Source of the DNA: Pseudomonadota bacterium
GTDB taxonomy: Bacteria; Pseudomonadota; Alphaproteobacteria; Acetobacterales; Acetobacteraceae
Assembly: GCA_021780935.1 (NCBI GenBank)
Contig: JAJXXT010000046.1
Coordinates: 1-64,000 of the forward strand
Direction of reading: 5' to 3'
Length of the DNA: 64,000 nucleotides
Shown here: piece by piece, positions 46,074-54,537 of the stretch
Position numbering within the stretch: the first letter of the stretch is position 1
How the letters are laid out: each line of letters begins with the position of its first letter
Program-made: the position numbers and the translations under genes
Notes under the pieces: model-generated
Databases searched by the model: none
What the model was told of the DNA's origin: nothing
The model's input: the letters and a program-made list of their open reading frames with translations, nothing else

Positions 46074-47609
46074 TCAGGATTTGGCCTCTTTTGTCTCGTC
46101 ATCGAACCAATGGGCGCGGGCAGCCATGACGATCTCGCTGGCCTGTGCCTCGTCCATCGCCGTCTCGCCCACGATCTCCACCAGTTCGTCGGCGGCGAGG
46201 TCCGCGAGGTCGTCGAGCGTCTTCACGCCCTTCTCACCAAGTGCCACCAGCATCGCCGGGGTGAACGCCTCGAACGCCGCCACGTCCTCGGTGACGCCCA
46301 GCGCCACGCGCTTTTCCGAAAGTTCGGCATCGCGCTTGACCAGGAAGGTCTCGGCGCGGCGGATCAGCTCCTCCGCCACCGATTCATCGAAACCCTCGAT
46401 GTCAGCCAGTTCCTCGATGGGCACGTACGCCAGCTCCTCGATCGTGTTGAAACCCTCCTGCACCAGCAGGCCCGCGATCACGTCGTCCACATCGAGTGCC
46501 TCGACGAACAGCCCGGTGCGGCGGCGGAACTCCTCCTGCCGGCGCTCGCTTTCCTCGGCCTCGGTCAGGATGTCGATATCCCAGCGGGTGAGCTGGCTGG
46601 CCAGCCGCACGTTCTGGCCCCGCCGGCCGATGGCGAGCGAGAGCTGGTCATCCGGCACCACCACCTCGACCCGTCCAGCCTCCTCGTCCATCACCACCTT
46701 GGTCACCTCGGCGGGCGCCAGCGCGTTGACGACGAAGGTCGCGGCCTGCGGGCTCCAGGGGATGATGTCGATCTTTTCGCCCTGCAGCTCCTGCACCACC
46801 GCCTGCACGCGACTGCCGCGCATACCGACGCAGGCACCCACCGGGTCGATTGAGGAATCGCGCGAGATGACCGCCATTTTCGCCCGGCTGCCGGGGTCGC
46901 GCGCCACCGCCTTGATCTCGATGATGCCGTCATAGATCTCGGGCACTTCCTGAGCGAACAGCTTGGCCAGAAAGCCCGTATGGGTGCGGCTGAGGAAGAT
47001 CTGCGGCCCGCGCGTCTCCTCGCGCACGTCGTAGATGTAGGCGCGCACCCGGTCACCGTTGCGGAAATTCTCCCGCCCGATCAGCTCGTCGCGGCGCAGC
47101 AGCGCCTCGGCACGGCCGATCTCGACCATCAGGTTGCCGTACTCGGTGCGCTTGACCACACCGTTGACGATCTCGCCCACGCGGTCCTTGAACTCCTCGA
47201 ACTGGCGGCGGCGCTCCAGTTCGCGCACCCCCTGCACCAGCACCTGCTTGGAGACCTGGGCGGCGATCCGGCCGAAATCGATCGGCGGCAGCGGATCGAC
47301 GATGAAATCCCCAACCGCCTTCTCCGGCGCGAATTTCCGCGCGATGGCGATCGGGATCTGCGTCTCCTCGTTCTCCACCGTCTCGACGATCTCGGTCCAG
47401 CGCGAGAGCCGGACATCGCCGGTCCGGCGGTCGATGGTAGCGCGGATATCCTTCTCGTGCCCGTATTTGGCGCGGCCGGCCTTCTGGATCGCGCTTTCGA
47501 TGACGGCGAGCACGTCATCGCGCTCGATCGCCTTCTCTCGCGCGACCGCGTCGGCGACGTTCAGCAGTTCGGGGCGGGAGACGGCGTTGTCGGTGAGGCT
47601 GCCGGACAT
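46074..47609 (-). CDS. nusA: Transcription termination/antitermination factor NusA
   Basis: A 511-residue RNA-polymerase-binding factor. It has an N-terminal polymerase-binding domain (1-130), an S1 domain ([15 protein letters not shown]), and a KH1 domain ([20 protein letters not shown]). KH2 follows ([18 protein letters not shown]), then two C-terminal helix-hairpin-helix acidic repeats ([30 protein letters not shown]). ATG 47609 gives the family start; the frame is open 34 codons upstream but proline/arginine-rich and unlikely to be coding. It follows rimP by 67 bases. Confidence 0.98.
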   Translation of the reverse strand: MSGSLTDNAVSRPELLNVADAVAREKAIERDDVLAVIESAIQKAGRAKYGHEKDIRATIDRRTGDVRLSRWTEIVETVENEETQIPIAIARKFAPEKAVGDFIVDPLPPIDFGRIAAQVSKQVLVQGVRELERRRQFEEFKDRVGEIVNGVVKRTEYGNLMVEIGRAEALLRRDELIGRENFRNGDRVRAYIYDVREETRGPQIFLSRTHTGFLAKLFAQEVPEIYDGIIEIKAVARDPGSRAKMAVISRDSSIDPVGACVGMRGSRVQAVVQELQGEKIDIIPWSPQAATFVVNALAPAEVTKVVMDEEAGRVEVVVPDDQLSLAIGRRGQNVRLASQLTRWDIDILTEAEESERRQEEFRRRTGLFVEALDVDDVIAGLLVQEGFNTIEELAYVPIEELADIEGFDESVAEELIRRAETFLVKRDAELSEKRVALGVTEDVAAFEAFTPAMLVALGEKGVKTLDDLADLAADELVEIVGETAMDEAQASEIVMAARAHWFDDETKEAKS

Positions 47610-47676
47610 GGGATCCTCGGAGGTTTGTCGTTGGCGGCTTATCGTGTGCCGGGGGCGGTGCGGTCGGTCGTGCTCG

Positions 47677-48198
47677 TCAGTGCGTCGGCGTGTCGGGGGC
47701 GGTGGCGGCAATCAGGGCCTCGGTCAGCACCAGGCGAGCGCGCCGCATCAGGGTGAACGGCAGGGTGAGCGTGGCGCCGGTCTCCGTCCGCAGGAGCACG
47801 GCATCGGAATCGGGGCCGATGATGGTGGCGGTGACGCGCTTGCGCCCGTCCACGGGCTCCGCGAGGTCCACGCGCGCGAGATGTCCGGCGAAGCGCTCCC
47901 AGTCGCGCCTTCGCGTCAGCGGCCGGTCGATCCCGGCGGAACTCACCTCCAGCGTCCAGTGGCCCGGGATCGGGTCGGCGACATCGAGCACGGCACCGAG
48001 CGCGCCGCTGATCGCCTCGCAATCACTGATGCCGAGGGTCTCCCCGCCGGTCTTTTCCGCCATGATCTGCACGGTGGGCCGCTCGCGCCCCAGCACGGCC
48101 ACGCGCACCAGGGCGTAACCCATGTCATCGAGCGCCGGTGCCACCAGTTCGGTGATCCGCGCTTCAAGTCCGGATTGCTGACCGAGCAGTTCGTCCAA
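47677..48198 (-). CDS. rimP: Ribosome maturation factor RimP
   Basis: A 173-residue 30S assembly factor. Core blocks are [58 protein letters not shown] and [13 protein letters not shown], then a C-terminal Sm-like domain. The most likely start is TTG 48198, since the family N-terminal helix needs about 10-15 residues before GLEAR and no ATG precedes it. No ribosome-binding sequence is visible: the bases before the start are the T-run of a terminator-like hairpin. It is the first gene of the operon rimP-nusA-ylxR-infB-rbfA-truB-rpsO-pnp. Confidence 0.93.
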   Translation of the reverse strand: MDELLGQQSGLEARITELVAPALDDMGYALVRVAVLGRERPTVQIMAEKTGGETLGISDCEAISGALGAVLDVADPIPGHWTLEVSSAGIDRPLTRRRDWERFAGHLARVDLAEPVDGRKRVTATIIGPDSDAVLLRTETGATLTLPFTLMRRARLVLTEALIAATAPDTPTH

Positions 48199-48227
48199 AA
48201 CAAAAAAGGCGGCCCGCGAAGGCCACC
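48197..48227 (-). terminator. Attenuator-like intrinsic terminator before rimP
   Basis: On the minus strand GGTGGCC (48227-48221) pairs with GGCCGCC (48214-48208), a seven-pair stem with one G-U and a six-base TTCGCG loop. It is followed at once by TTTTTTGTTTT down to the rimP start codon. This is a textbook intrinsic terminator, placed inside the operon leader about 25-45 bases after the predicted transcription start. It implies that expression of rimP-nusA-infB is set by read-through. Confidence 0.75.
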
Positions 48228-48257
48228 CCCCAACAGTCGATGGAAGATTTGTTCCTC

Positions 48258-48286
48258 CTTATACGTCCCCGGCCCCGCCGCGACAA
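48258..48286 (-). promoter_or_regulatory. Sigma-70-type promoter of the rimP-nusA-infB operon
   Basis: On the minus strand the -35 box TTGTCG (48286-48281) and -10 box TATAAG (48263-48258) are separated by exactly 17 bases. Transcription should start near 48251, giving a leader of about 50 bases that contains the hairpin at 48208-48227. An AAGGAGGAA stretch follows the -10 box but has no start codon in range. Confidence 0.7.
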
Positions 48287-48400
48287 GACCGAGATGGACA
48301 TGATCGGGATGGACGTTTGGGTGTCAGCGGCTTGTCGCCGATTGATCGCCTTTGATACAGAACGTCGACGTGTCCTGGCATGGGTTACAGGAGGGTTCGG

Positions 48401-49042
48401 ATGCGGACAGACATCGGCCGTCGCGCCGTTTCCCGTGATCTTGGCATGGTTGCCGGGAGCCTGCTGCTGGCGGGCATGACCGGCGGCTGGACACTCGCCC
48501 CGCCCGACCTCGCCGTGCGTCCCGGCTTCGGCTTCGGCACGCTGAAGTTCCGGCTGACGGACGCCATGACCGGCAGGACGGTCACAGCGGTCGATTTCCG
48601 CGGCCGCATCGTGATGCTGACCTTCGGCTACTCCAACTGCACCGATGTCTGCCCGCTCACCCTCAGCCACGCGGCGCAGCTTTTCCATCGGCTGGGCCAG
48701 CAGGCGACCGGCATCCGCTTCCTCTTCGTCACCGTTGATCCGATGCGCGACACCGTGCCTGCGCTGCGGCGCTACATCGGCGCCTTCGGGGCCAAGGGCC
48801 TCATCGGGCTGCGCGGCAGCCCCGCCGAACTCCAGGCGGTGGCCGCGCGCATGGGCGCGCGCTACAGCGTGCATCCGTCAAGCAACCCGGAGAAATACCA
48901 GGTCACGCACACGACGCTGACCTATGTGTTCAACCGCCAGGGCGCGCCGCAATTCTCGATCGCCGATCTCGGCCAGCCCAAGGTGGAACTCGCGGCAATC
49001 GCCCGGGACCTCGCCCATCTGGTGGCGGCCGATCGCGTCTGA
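48401..49042 (+). CDS. SCO1/SenC/PrrC family copper chaperone
   Basis: A 213-residue thioredoxin-fold protein anchored by an N-terminal hydrophobic segment (LGMVAGSLLLAGMTGGWTLA) with the domain in the periplasm. The copper and redox ligands are Cys80 and Cys84 in SNCTDVCPLT and His170 in VTHTTLTY. SCO proteins load the CuA site of cytochrome oxidase subunit II. A GGAGG ribosome site lies five to six bases before ATG 48401. No oxidase gene is adjacent; instead it converges on a Tat-exported cupredoxin with CuA-like C-x3-C, a possible client. Confidence 0.93.
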   Translation: MRTDIGRRAVSRDLGMVAGSLLLAGMTGGWTLAPPDLAVRPGFGFGTLKFRLTDAMTGRTVTAVDFRGRIVMLTFGYSNCTDVCPLTLSHAAQLFHRLGQQATGIRFLFVTVDPMRDTVPALRRYIGAFGAKGLIGLRGSPAELQAVAARMGARYSVHPSSNPEKYQVTHTTLTYVFNRQGAPQFSIADLGQPKVELAAIARDLAHLVAADRV

Positions 49043-49078
49043 GGTCCATCACATCTGAGGCACGCGCCAGATAGCAAA

Positions 49079-49103
49079 GCGGGCGCCACAAAGCGGCGCC
49101 CGC
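49079..49103. terminator. Bidirectional hairpin between SCO and cupredoxin genes
   Basis: GCGGGCGCC (49079-49087) and GGCGCCCGC (49095-49103) form a perfect nine-pair stem with a seven-base loop, midway between the convergent stops at 49042 and 49128. There is no long T-run on either strand, so it would act as a GC-rich terminator or mRNA end-protector for both genes. Confidence 0.65.
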
Positions 49104-49127
49104 CTGATGGCCGACCGTGCCGAACCG

Positions 49128-49742
49128 TCAGACGACGGTCATGACGCCCTGCATCCAGCCATCCGTCATCATCGGCCCGGCCCAGCCGCCGGCGCCGGTG
49201 CCGCAGGCGGCCATGCACTGCCACGGATATTTCCCGGCCGCCGGCGACTTGAACCGAAACACCACGGTGGAGCTCACCGGCATCGGCACGTTCATGAAGA
49301 AGTCCTGGCCGTTCACCGTGAACGTATGCGCGACATCCTTCACCGGCACCGCGTGCACCACCGTGCCGGCATTGGCGGCGAAGGTCTTGGGCGTGCCCTT
49401 GATCAGCCGCATCGTCTTGCCGGCCGCGCCCCCAACCTTGTTGTAGCCGCCGGGGATCTGCGCGTTGCCGTCATCATAGCAGCGCACCGTCACCTCGATG
49501 AGGCGGTTTGCCGGCACCGAGAAGTTGCCGGGCTTGAACTGCGGCCAGCCAGGCCGCCCGATCATCTTGCCGGTGACGATCTCCATATCGACCTTGACCA
49601 GCCCCGCGGCCTGCGCCGGGCGATCCATCGCGAGTGCCAGCCCGGCGATCGCGAGACCGCCTCCCGACAACTGCAGAAACCGGCGGCGGCTGGCGCTGAG
49701 CGGCCCGAAAGCGGTGCCGGCTTCGTATGCTGTCTCAACCAT
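49128..49742 (-). CDS. Tat-exported cupredoxin-fold copper protein (CuA-like, atypical ligands)
   Basis: A 204-residue exported protein. The Tat signal is SASRRRFLQLSGGGLAIAGLALA, ending near AQAA (residue 46). A cupredoxin sheet follows, with candidate ligands His139 (VKDVAHTFTVNG), Cys176 and Cys180 (YPWQCMAACGTG) and Met190/191. In CuA proteins the pattern is C-x3-C-x3-H-x2-M; here the His position is Ala184 and the first Met position Trp187, so the site is altered. H139 to C176 spacing (37) is like that of COX2. The ATG at 49742 follows GGGAGAG. Function unknown; electron transfer or copper storage is likely. SCO next door may metallate it. Confidence 0.8.
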   Translation of the reverse strand: MVETAYEAGTAFGPLSASRRRFLQLSGGGLAIAGLALAMDRPAQAAGLVKVDMEIVTGKMIGRPGWPQFKPGNFSVPANRLIEVTVRCYDDGNAQIPGGYNKVGGAAGKTMRLIKGTPKTFAANAGTVVHAVPVKDVAHTFTVNGQDFFMNVPMPVSSTVVFRFKSPAAGKYPWQCMAACGTGAGGWAGPMMTDGWMQGVMTVV

Positions 49743-49843
49743 GTGTTCTCTCCCATGTCTTCTGGAACACAACCCACGTAACCGCTCGCGGCGGCCGGCG
49801 AATTGAGCTGGATCAAACCTCCGGCGGAAAAATCGGCGCCCAG

Positions 49844-51151
49844 CTATGCGCGGCCGATACCGCTCACCACCAAGCCGGCCGCGCGCAGCGCGTCGGCGTC
49901 GAGCAGGTTGCGCAGATCGACCACCACGCGCCCCGCCATCGCCCCGGCCAGCGCTGCCGGCGCCACGGCACGGAACTGCGGCCACTCCGTCACCACCACC
50001 ACCGCCTCCGCCCCCGCGGCCGCATCGAGCGGATTGTCGCACCACGCGACGCGGCCGGGCAGAAGCGGCCGCGCCTGCTCCATCCCCTCGGGGTCGAACA
50101 CCCGCACGCGCGCGCCGTCCGCCTCCAGCCGCGCGACCAGCGGAATCGCCGGGCTGTCGCGCATGTCGTCGGTCTCCGCCTTGAAGGTCAGGCCCCAGAC
50201 CGCGATGGTCCGCCCCCGCACGTCCCCGCCCATGGCCGCAATGACGCGCGCGGCGTTGGCGGCCTTCCTCGCGTCGTTGACCGCGACCACGGTCTCGATC
50301 AGCCGCGTCGGCGCCCCCGCCTCCTGCGCGATGCGCACCAGCGCCAGCGTGTCCTTGGGGAAGCAACTGCCGCCGAAGCCCGGCCCGGCCCGCAGGAAGC
50401 GCGAGCCGATCCGCGCGTCGAGCCCGATGCCGTGCGCGATCTCGTCCACATCCGCGCCGACGCGCTCGGCCAGGTCCGCCATCTCGTTGATGAACGTCAC
50501 CTTCATCGCCAGAAACGCGTTGGCGGCGTATTTGATTAACTCGGCCGTCTCCAGTCGCGTGAACAGCACCGGCGCCGCCACCGGCGGGGCCGCGACCGCG
50601 GCATAGACCCGCCCCAGCACATCCCTCGCCCGTGCGCTCTCGCAGCCCACCACCACGCGGTCCGGCCGCATGAAGTCGGCAATCGCATTGCCCTCGCGCA
50701 GAAACTCGGGGTTGGAGGCGACGTCGAGGTCCAGGTCCGGCCGCGCCTCGGCCACGATCCGCGCAATGCGCCGCCCGGTGCCGACCGGCACCGTGGATTT
50801 GGTGACGATCACCGCGGGTCCGGTCAGCGCGCGGGCCACCTGCTCGGCCGCGGCGAACACGTAGGAGAGGTCGGCATGCCCGTCGCCGCGCCGCGTCGGC
50901 GTGCCCACGGCGATGAACACCGCCTCGGCCCCGACCACCGCCTCGGCGAGCTGGTCGGTGAAGCGCAGCCGGTTATCGTGTTCGGCGACCAGCTCCGCGA
51001 GCCCCGGCTCATAGATCGGCATCCGCCGTGCCTTGAGGGCCGTGAGCTTGGTGGCGTCCGCCTCCACGATCGCCACGTCGTGGCCGAACGCCGCGAAGCA
51101 TGCGCCCGACACGAGCCCCACATAACCGCCGCCGATCATCGCGATGCGCAT
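49844..51151 (-). CDS. ugd: UDP-glucose 6-dehydrogenase
   Basis: A 435-residue NAD-dependent enzyme making UDP-glucuronate for envelope polysaccharide. The N-terminal dinucleotide motif is GGGYVGLVSGACF (7-19). The catalytic residues are Lys208 and Asn212 (ELIKYAANAF) and the nucleophile Cys263 in GFGGSCFPKD. The C-terminal UDP-binding domain has TFKAETDDMRDSP. It could instead act on GDP-mannose, but the ELIKYAANAF and SCFPKD pattern favours UDP-glucose. It is divergent from the lolA-like gene. Confidence 0.93.
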   Translation of the reverse strand: MRIAMIGGGYVGLVSGACFAAFGHDVAIVEADATKLTALKARRMPIYEPGLAELVAEHDNRLRFTDQLAEAVVGAEAVFIAVGTPTRRGDGHADLSYVFAAAEQVARALTGPAVIVTKSTVPVGTGRRIARIVAEARPDLDLDVASNPEFLREGNAIADFMRPDRVVVGCESARARDVLGRVYAAVAAPPVAAPVLFTRLETAELIKYAANAFLAMKVTFINEMADLAERVGADVDEIAHGIGLDARIGSRFLRAGPGFGGSCFPKDTLALVRIAQEAGAPTRLIETVVAVNDARKAANAARVIAAMGGDVRGRTIAVWGLTFKAETDDMRDSPAIPLVARLEADGARVRVFDPEGMEQARPLLPGRVAWCDNPLDAAAGAEAVVVVTEWPQFRAVAPAALAGAMAGRVVVDLRNLLDADALRAAGLVVSGIGRA

Positions 51152-51351
51152 CGCCCGTCCCCTTGTGGCGCCGACGTTTCCAGCACGAAACCGGCGCGCG
51201 CTCCACTGGTGCCCGCGGCTTTACGCTTTACGGCAGCCATTCTTGACAAATGCCCCGGCGCGGCCGGATGCCGGCTTACAAATCCCCCATCCGGCGGCCG
51301 CGCGCAGCGCCAGCTCTTTTTTCCGCCGCGGTTAGGGTCCACATCCGCGCC

Positions 51352-52002
51352 ATGAACCGCCGCCAGTTCCTCGCCTTGCCCCTGCTTGGCGCACCCCTGC
51401 TTGCCGCCCCCCTCATCGCGGCAGCACCCGCCGCCCCGGCGCTTTCCGCGGCCGATCGGCAGGCCGTGGCGCAGGTCGCCGCCTACCTCAACGCGATCCA
51501 CACGCTGAAGGCGCGTTTCCTGCAGATCGCGCCCAACGGCAGCACCGTCAACGGCACCGCCTGGTTGCAACGCCCGGGCGAAATGCGCTTCCAATACGAT
51601 CCGCCGAGCCCGCTGCTGCTCCAGGCGGCGCGTGGCTGGCTGATCTATGTGGACAAATCGCTGCCGCAGACCTCGGCCTTCCGGCTGTCAGAGACGCCGC
51701 TCGGCATCCTGCTGGCACCGCACATCACCCTCACCGGCGACGTCACCGTGACGCGGGTGGACCGCCAGCCCGGCGAACTCGCCGTGACCATGGTGCGCAC
51801 GCCGAACCCGACCCAGGGCTCGCTGACGCTGATCTTCGCGACCGATCCGCTGACGCTGCGCGAATGGTCGCTGGTGGACCAGCAGGGCAACGACACCAGG
51901 GTCTCGCTCTACAATGTCGAGCTCGGCGGCCATTTCGACCCGGCCCTGTTCGCCTTCAAGGATCCGCAGTTGCAGAAGCCGGTCATTCCCCAAGGCGGCT
52001 GA
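51352..52002 (+). CDS. lolA: LolA-like outer-membrane lipoprotein carrier
   Basis: A 216-residue periplasmic protein. A signal sequence with a twin-arginine-like start, NRRQFLALPLLGAPLLAAPL, ends near APA (about residue 27). The mature part matches the LolA/LolB barrel: YLNAIHTLKARFLQIAPNGSTVNGTAWLQRPGEMRFQYDPP (in residues 45-85), then WSLVDQQGNDTRVSLYNVELG. LolA ferries lipoproteins from LolCDE to the outer membrane. ATG 51352 gives the signal peptide; the upstream open frame has no likeness. It is convergent with the D-aminopeptidase gene, 38 bases apart. Confidence 0.9.
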   Translation: MNRRQFLALPLLGAPLLAAPLIAAAPAAPALSAADRQAVAQVAAYLNAIHTLKARFLQIAPNGSTVNGTAWLQRPGEMRFQYDPPSPLLLQAARGWLIYVDKSLPQTSAFRLSETPLGILLAPHITLTGDVTVTRVDRQPGELAVTMVRTPNPTQGSLTLIFATDPLTLREWSLVDQQGNDTRVSLYNVELGGHFDPALFAFKDPQLQKPVIPQGG

Positions 52003-52040
52003 ACTCGGCGTGGCTGAACCCCCCGCCGCCCGACGCGCCA

Positions 52041-53603
52041 TCAGACCCGCCGGTACTCCAGGCCCCGCGCCAGCCAGCAGCCCAGGCGGATCGCCACCGC
52101 CCGGCCCGCGTCGTCGCGCCGCACCGCGAGCGTCCAGTCGCCCGGTGGCGCATGGTCGAGCGAGCGCGGGCAGGGCAGCGCCCAGAGGTCCTCGCCGATC
52201 GGCTCCAGCAGCTCCATCCGCCCCTGGCCGAGAAAGCCGGAAAACGCGGCATAGGGCACGCCGGCATCGCTGACCGTCAGCACCGCGTCCAGCTCCGCGC
52301 AATGGTAGCGCCCGGCGAAATCCGTCCGCATCCCGGGCTTCACTTGGACCAGCGTCGAGAACAGGTTATCCGCCGGCCGCTCCAGACGCAGCCCGTCCGG
52401 TGTCGGCACCAGGTGGCTGCCGCGCCCGCCGCCGCCGGCGCTGCCGTCGTCATGCAGGTCGAGCGTCTCCGGCCGCCAGGACGCGAAGCGCAGCCTTACC
52501 TGGCCGGGCTCGCCGGCCTCCACCCGTGCGCTGATGCCAGTCTCCGGCTCGACATAGGCGCCGAGCCAGGACGGCTTCGCCAGCGCCGCGTTGGGCACCG
52601 GCTTCGCCTCGCCCAGCACCGCAGCCAGCACGTCGATCGCCGCGGCGCGCGCATCGAAGATGTGGTTGAGCATCGCCACCACGCTGATTCGCTCGCGCGG
52701 CAGGTAGAGCCGGTGGCTGCTCCAGCCGCGCAGGCCACCGCCATGCCCGGTGGCCGGCCGCCCCAGCGCCTCCTCCCGCGCCAGGCCGAATCCGTAGGGT
52801 GCCACCCGGCCATCGGCGAACGTCACCGGTGCCGCGAGGCGCTGGTAGAGCGAGCCCGGGTCGTCGCGCGTGGCGTCGATATGCCGCTCCCAGGCGATCA
52901 TGTCGTCGAGCGAGGCGCCGAGCCCCGCGTCGCCGGTCCAGATCAGCCGGTTGACCGCAACGCGATGCCCGCCCTGGCTCATCTGCTCATAGCCCTCGGT
53001 GCCGTCGGGCAGCGCGCGCGTATCGGCGGCGAGAAGCGCGCTCGCCATGCCGGCGCGGTCGAAAATGCCGCGCAGATGCTCGGCCAGGCTGCGCCCCGTC
53101 CGCTCGGCCAGCGCATCGCCGAGCAGGCGGAAATTCTGGTTCACATAGGAGGAGCGTGTGCCCGAGGCGAAATGCAGGCTCCGCGCGCCGGCGATCACCA
53201 TCGCCGCCTCCGCATCCCCGAACGGCGCCTCCGCCGGCGAGCCGTGCAGCATCGCGACCGCCCAGTAGTCGCGCAGGCCCGACTGGTTGTGCGCCAGCCG
53301 CAGCGCGTCGGGCTTCGGTCCTTCGAGATTGGCCAGGCGCGCCGCGATGGCGCTGTCCAGGTCTCTCGGGTCCGCCATCGCCGCCAGCACCGCCGCACAG
53401 GTGAACTGCTTGGTGATGGAGCACATGCGGAACAGCGAGGCCGGGGTGAACGGTATCCGCCGTTCCGCGTTGGCCCAGCCCCAGGCGTGGCGGGCCAGCA
53501 CCTCGCCGTCGCGCAGCACGGCGAGCGCGCCGCCGGGGCCGGGATAGGTGCGGGGAAGGGCGGCGAGGGCGCGGTCCAGCCGCGCATCGAGCGTGTCGTT
53601 CAT
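52041..53603 (-). CDS. dap: D-aminopeptidase (beta-lactamase-fold serine hydrolase)
   Basis: A 520-residue enzyme of the S12 penicillin-recognising family. The length and active-site positions match my recollection of Ochrobactrum anthropi DAP: Ser62-x-x-Lys65 (CSITKQ), Tyr153 (SYVNQN) and His287 (GHGGG). The catalytic domain is residues 1-330. Two beta-barrel domains (about 340-520) include a Gly-rich SAGGGGRGS loop like the one that blocks the DAP site and gives specificity for D-amino-acid amides and peptides. No signal peptide, so cytosolic. ATG 53603 gives this length. It is divergent from the C26 amidase gene. Confidence 0.93.
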   Translation of the reverse strand: MNDTLDARLDRALAALPRTYPGPGGALAVLRDGEVLARHAWGWANAERRIPFTPASLFRMCSITKQFTCAAVLAAMADPRDLDSAIAARLANLEGPKPDALRLAHNQSGLRDYWAVAMLHGSPAEAPFGDAEAAMVIAGARSLHFASGTRSSYVNQNFRLLGDALAERTGRSLAEHLRGIFDRAGMASALLAADTRALPDGTEGYEQMSQGGHRVAVNRLIWTGDAGLGASLDDMIAWERHIDATRDDPGSLYQRLAAPVTFADGRVAPYGFGLAREEALGRPATGHGGGLRGWSSHRLYLPRERISVVAMLNHIFDARAAAIDVLAAVLGEAKPVPNAALAKPSWLGAYVEPETGISARVEAGEPGQVRLRFASWRPETLDLHDDGSAGGGGRGSHLVPTPDGLRLERPADNLFSTLVQVKPGMRTDFAGRYHCAELDAVLTVSDAGVPYAAFSGFLGQGRMELLEPIGEDLWALPCPRSLDHAPPGDWTLAVRRDDAGRAVAIRLGCWLARGLEYRRV

Positions 53604-53769
53604 GTCGCCAGTCTTGCCCCGTCCGGCCGCTGCCGCAATCGCCTCGCGCGCCGCTTTCCGGCATGTGCCTCGCCTTCCGCTATGCAATCGTCGCATCGCA
53701 GCATTTTTGTCTTCATTTTGCCGCGGAGTTCGCCGATATTCGAAGCGTCAAATATTTCTCCAGGGCGCC

Positions 53770-54534
53770 ATGAAGCCGCTGATCGGAATTTCCTGCTGCA
53801 CCAAGCTGTTCGGTGCCTTCGGCATGCCGAATCATGCGGCCTCGGACACCTATATCCGCGCCACCGATTTCGTGGTCGGCGGCATCCCCGTGCTGATTCC
53901 CGCCAACGGCGAGCGCTCCGATACCGCGGGGATCGTCGCCCGGCTGGACGGGCTGATGCTCACCGGCAGCCGCAGCAATGTCGAGCCCGCCCGCTACGGC
54001 GGCGCACCGCACCCCGAGGGCGTGCTGGAGGACCATGAGCGCGATGCCGCCACCCTGCCGCTGATCCGGGCCGCCATCGCCGCCGGCGTGCCGGTGCTCG
54101 CCATCTGCCGCGGCCTGCAGGAACTCAACGTGGCGCTCGGCGGCTCGCTGCACCAGCGCCTGCAGGATCTGCCGGACCACATGGACCACGCGACGCCGAT
54201 GGCCGGCAACGGGCGGCTGCGCACCGGCAAGGCGCATGAGGTCGCGGTAACACCCGGCGGCTGGCTGCACCGCCTGGCGCAGGCGCCGAGCATCCTCGTC
54301 AACTCGCTGCACAACCAGGGCATCGACCGGCTGGCCGACGGGCTGATCGCCGAGGCCACCGCGCCGGATGGCACGATCGAGGGGGTGCGCGGCACGTTCC
54401 CCGGCTTCGTGGTCGGCGTGCAATGGCACCCGGAATACGACTGGGAGCGCGACCAGCTGTCGCGCCGCATCTTCGAATCCTTCGGGGCCGCGGTCGCCGC
54501 CCGTGCCCAGGGCATCGCCGCCGCGGCCGACTGA
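53770..54534 (+). CDS. Gamma-glutamyl-gamma-aminobutyrate hydrolase family (peptidase C26)
   Basis: A 254-residue class I glutamine amidotransferase-like hydrolase. The catalytic triad is Cys113 (LAICRGLQELN), His220 and Glu222 (VGVQWHPEYD). PuuD-type enzymes cleave gamma-glutamyl-GABA or similar gamma-glutamyl amides in polyamine catabolism. ATG 53770 gives MKPLIGISC. Three bases after its stop a TTG starts the amidohydrolase gene, so they are co-transcribed. The exact gamma-glutamyl substrate is unknown; no puuA/B/C is present here. Confidence 0.92.
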   Translation: MKPLIGISCCTKLFGAFGMPNHAASDTYIRATDFVVGGIPVLIPANGERSDTAGIVARLDGLMLTGSRSNVEPARYGGAPHPEGVLEDHERDAATLPLIRAAIAAGVPVLAICRGLQELNVALGGSLHQRLQDLPDHMDHATPMAGNGRLRTGKAHEVAVTPGGWLHRLAQAPSILVNSLHNQGIDRLADGLIAEATAPDGTIEGVRGTFPGFVVGVQWHPEYDWERDQLSRRIFESFGAAVAARAQGIAAAAD

Positions 54535-54537
54535 GCC

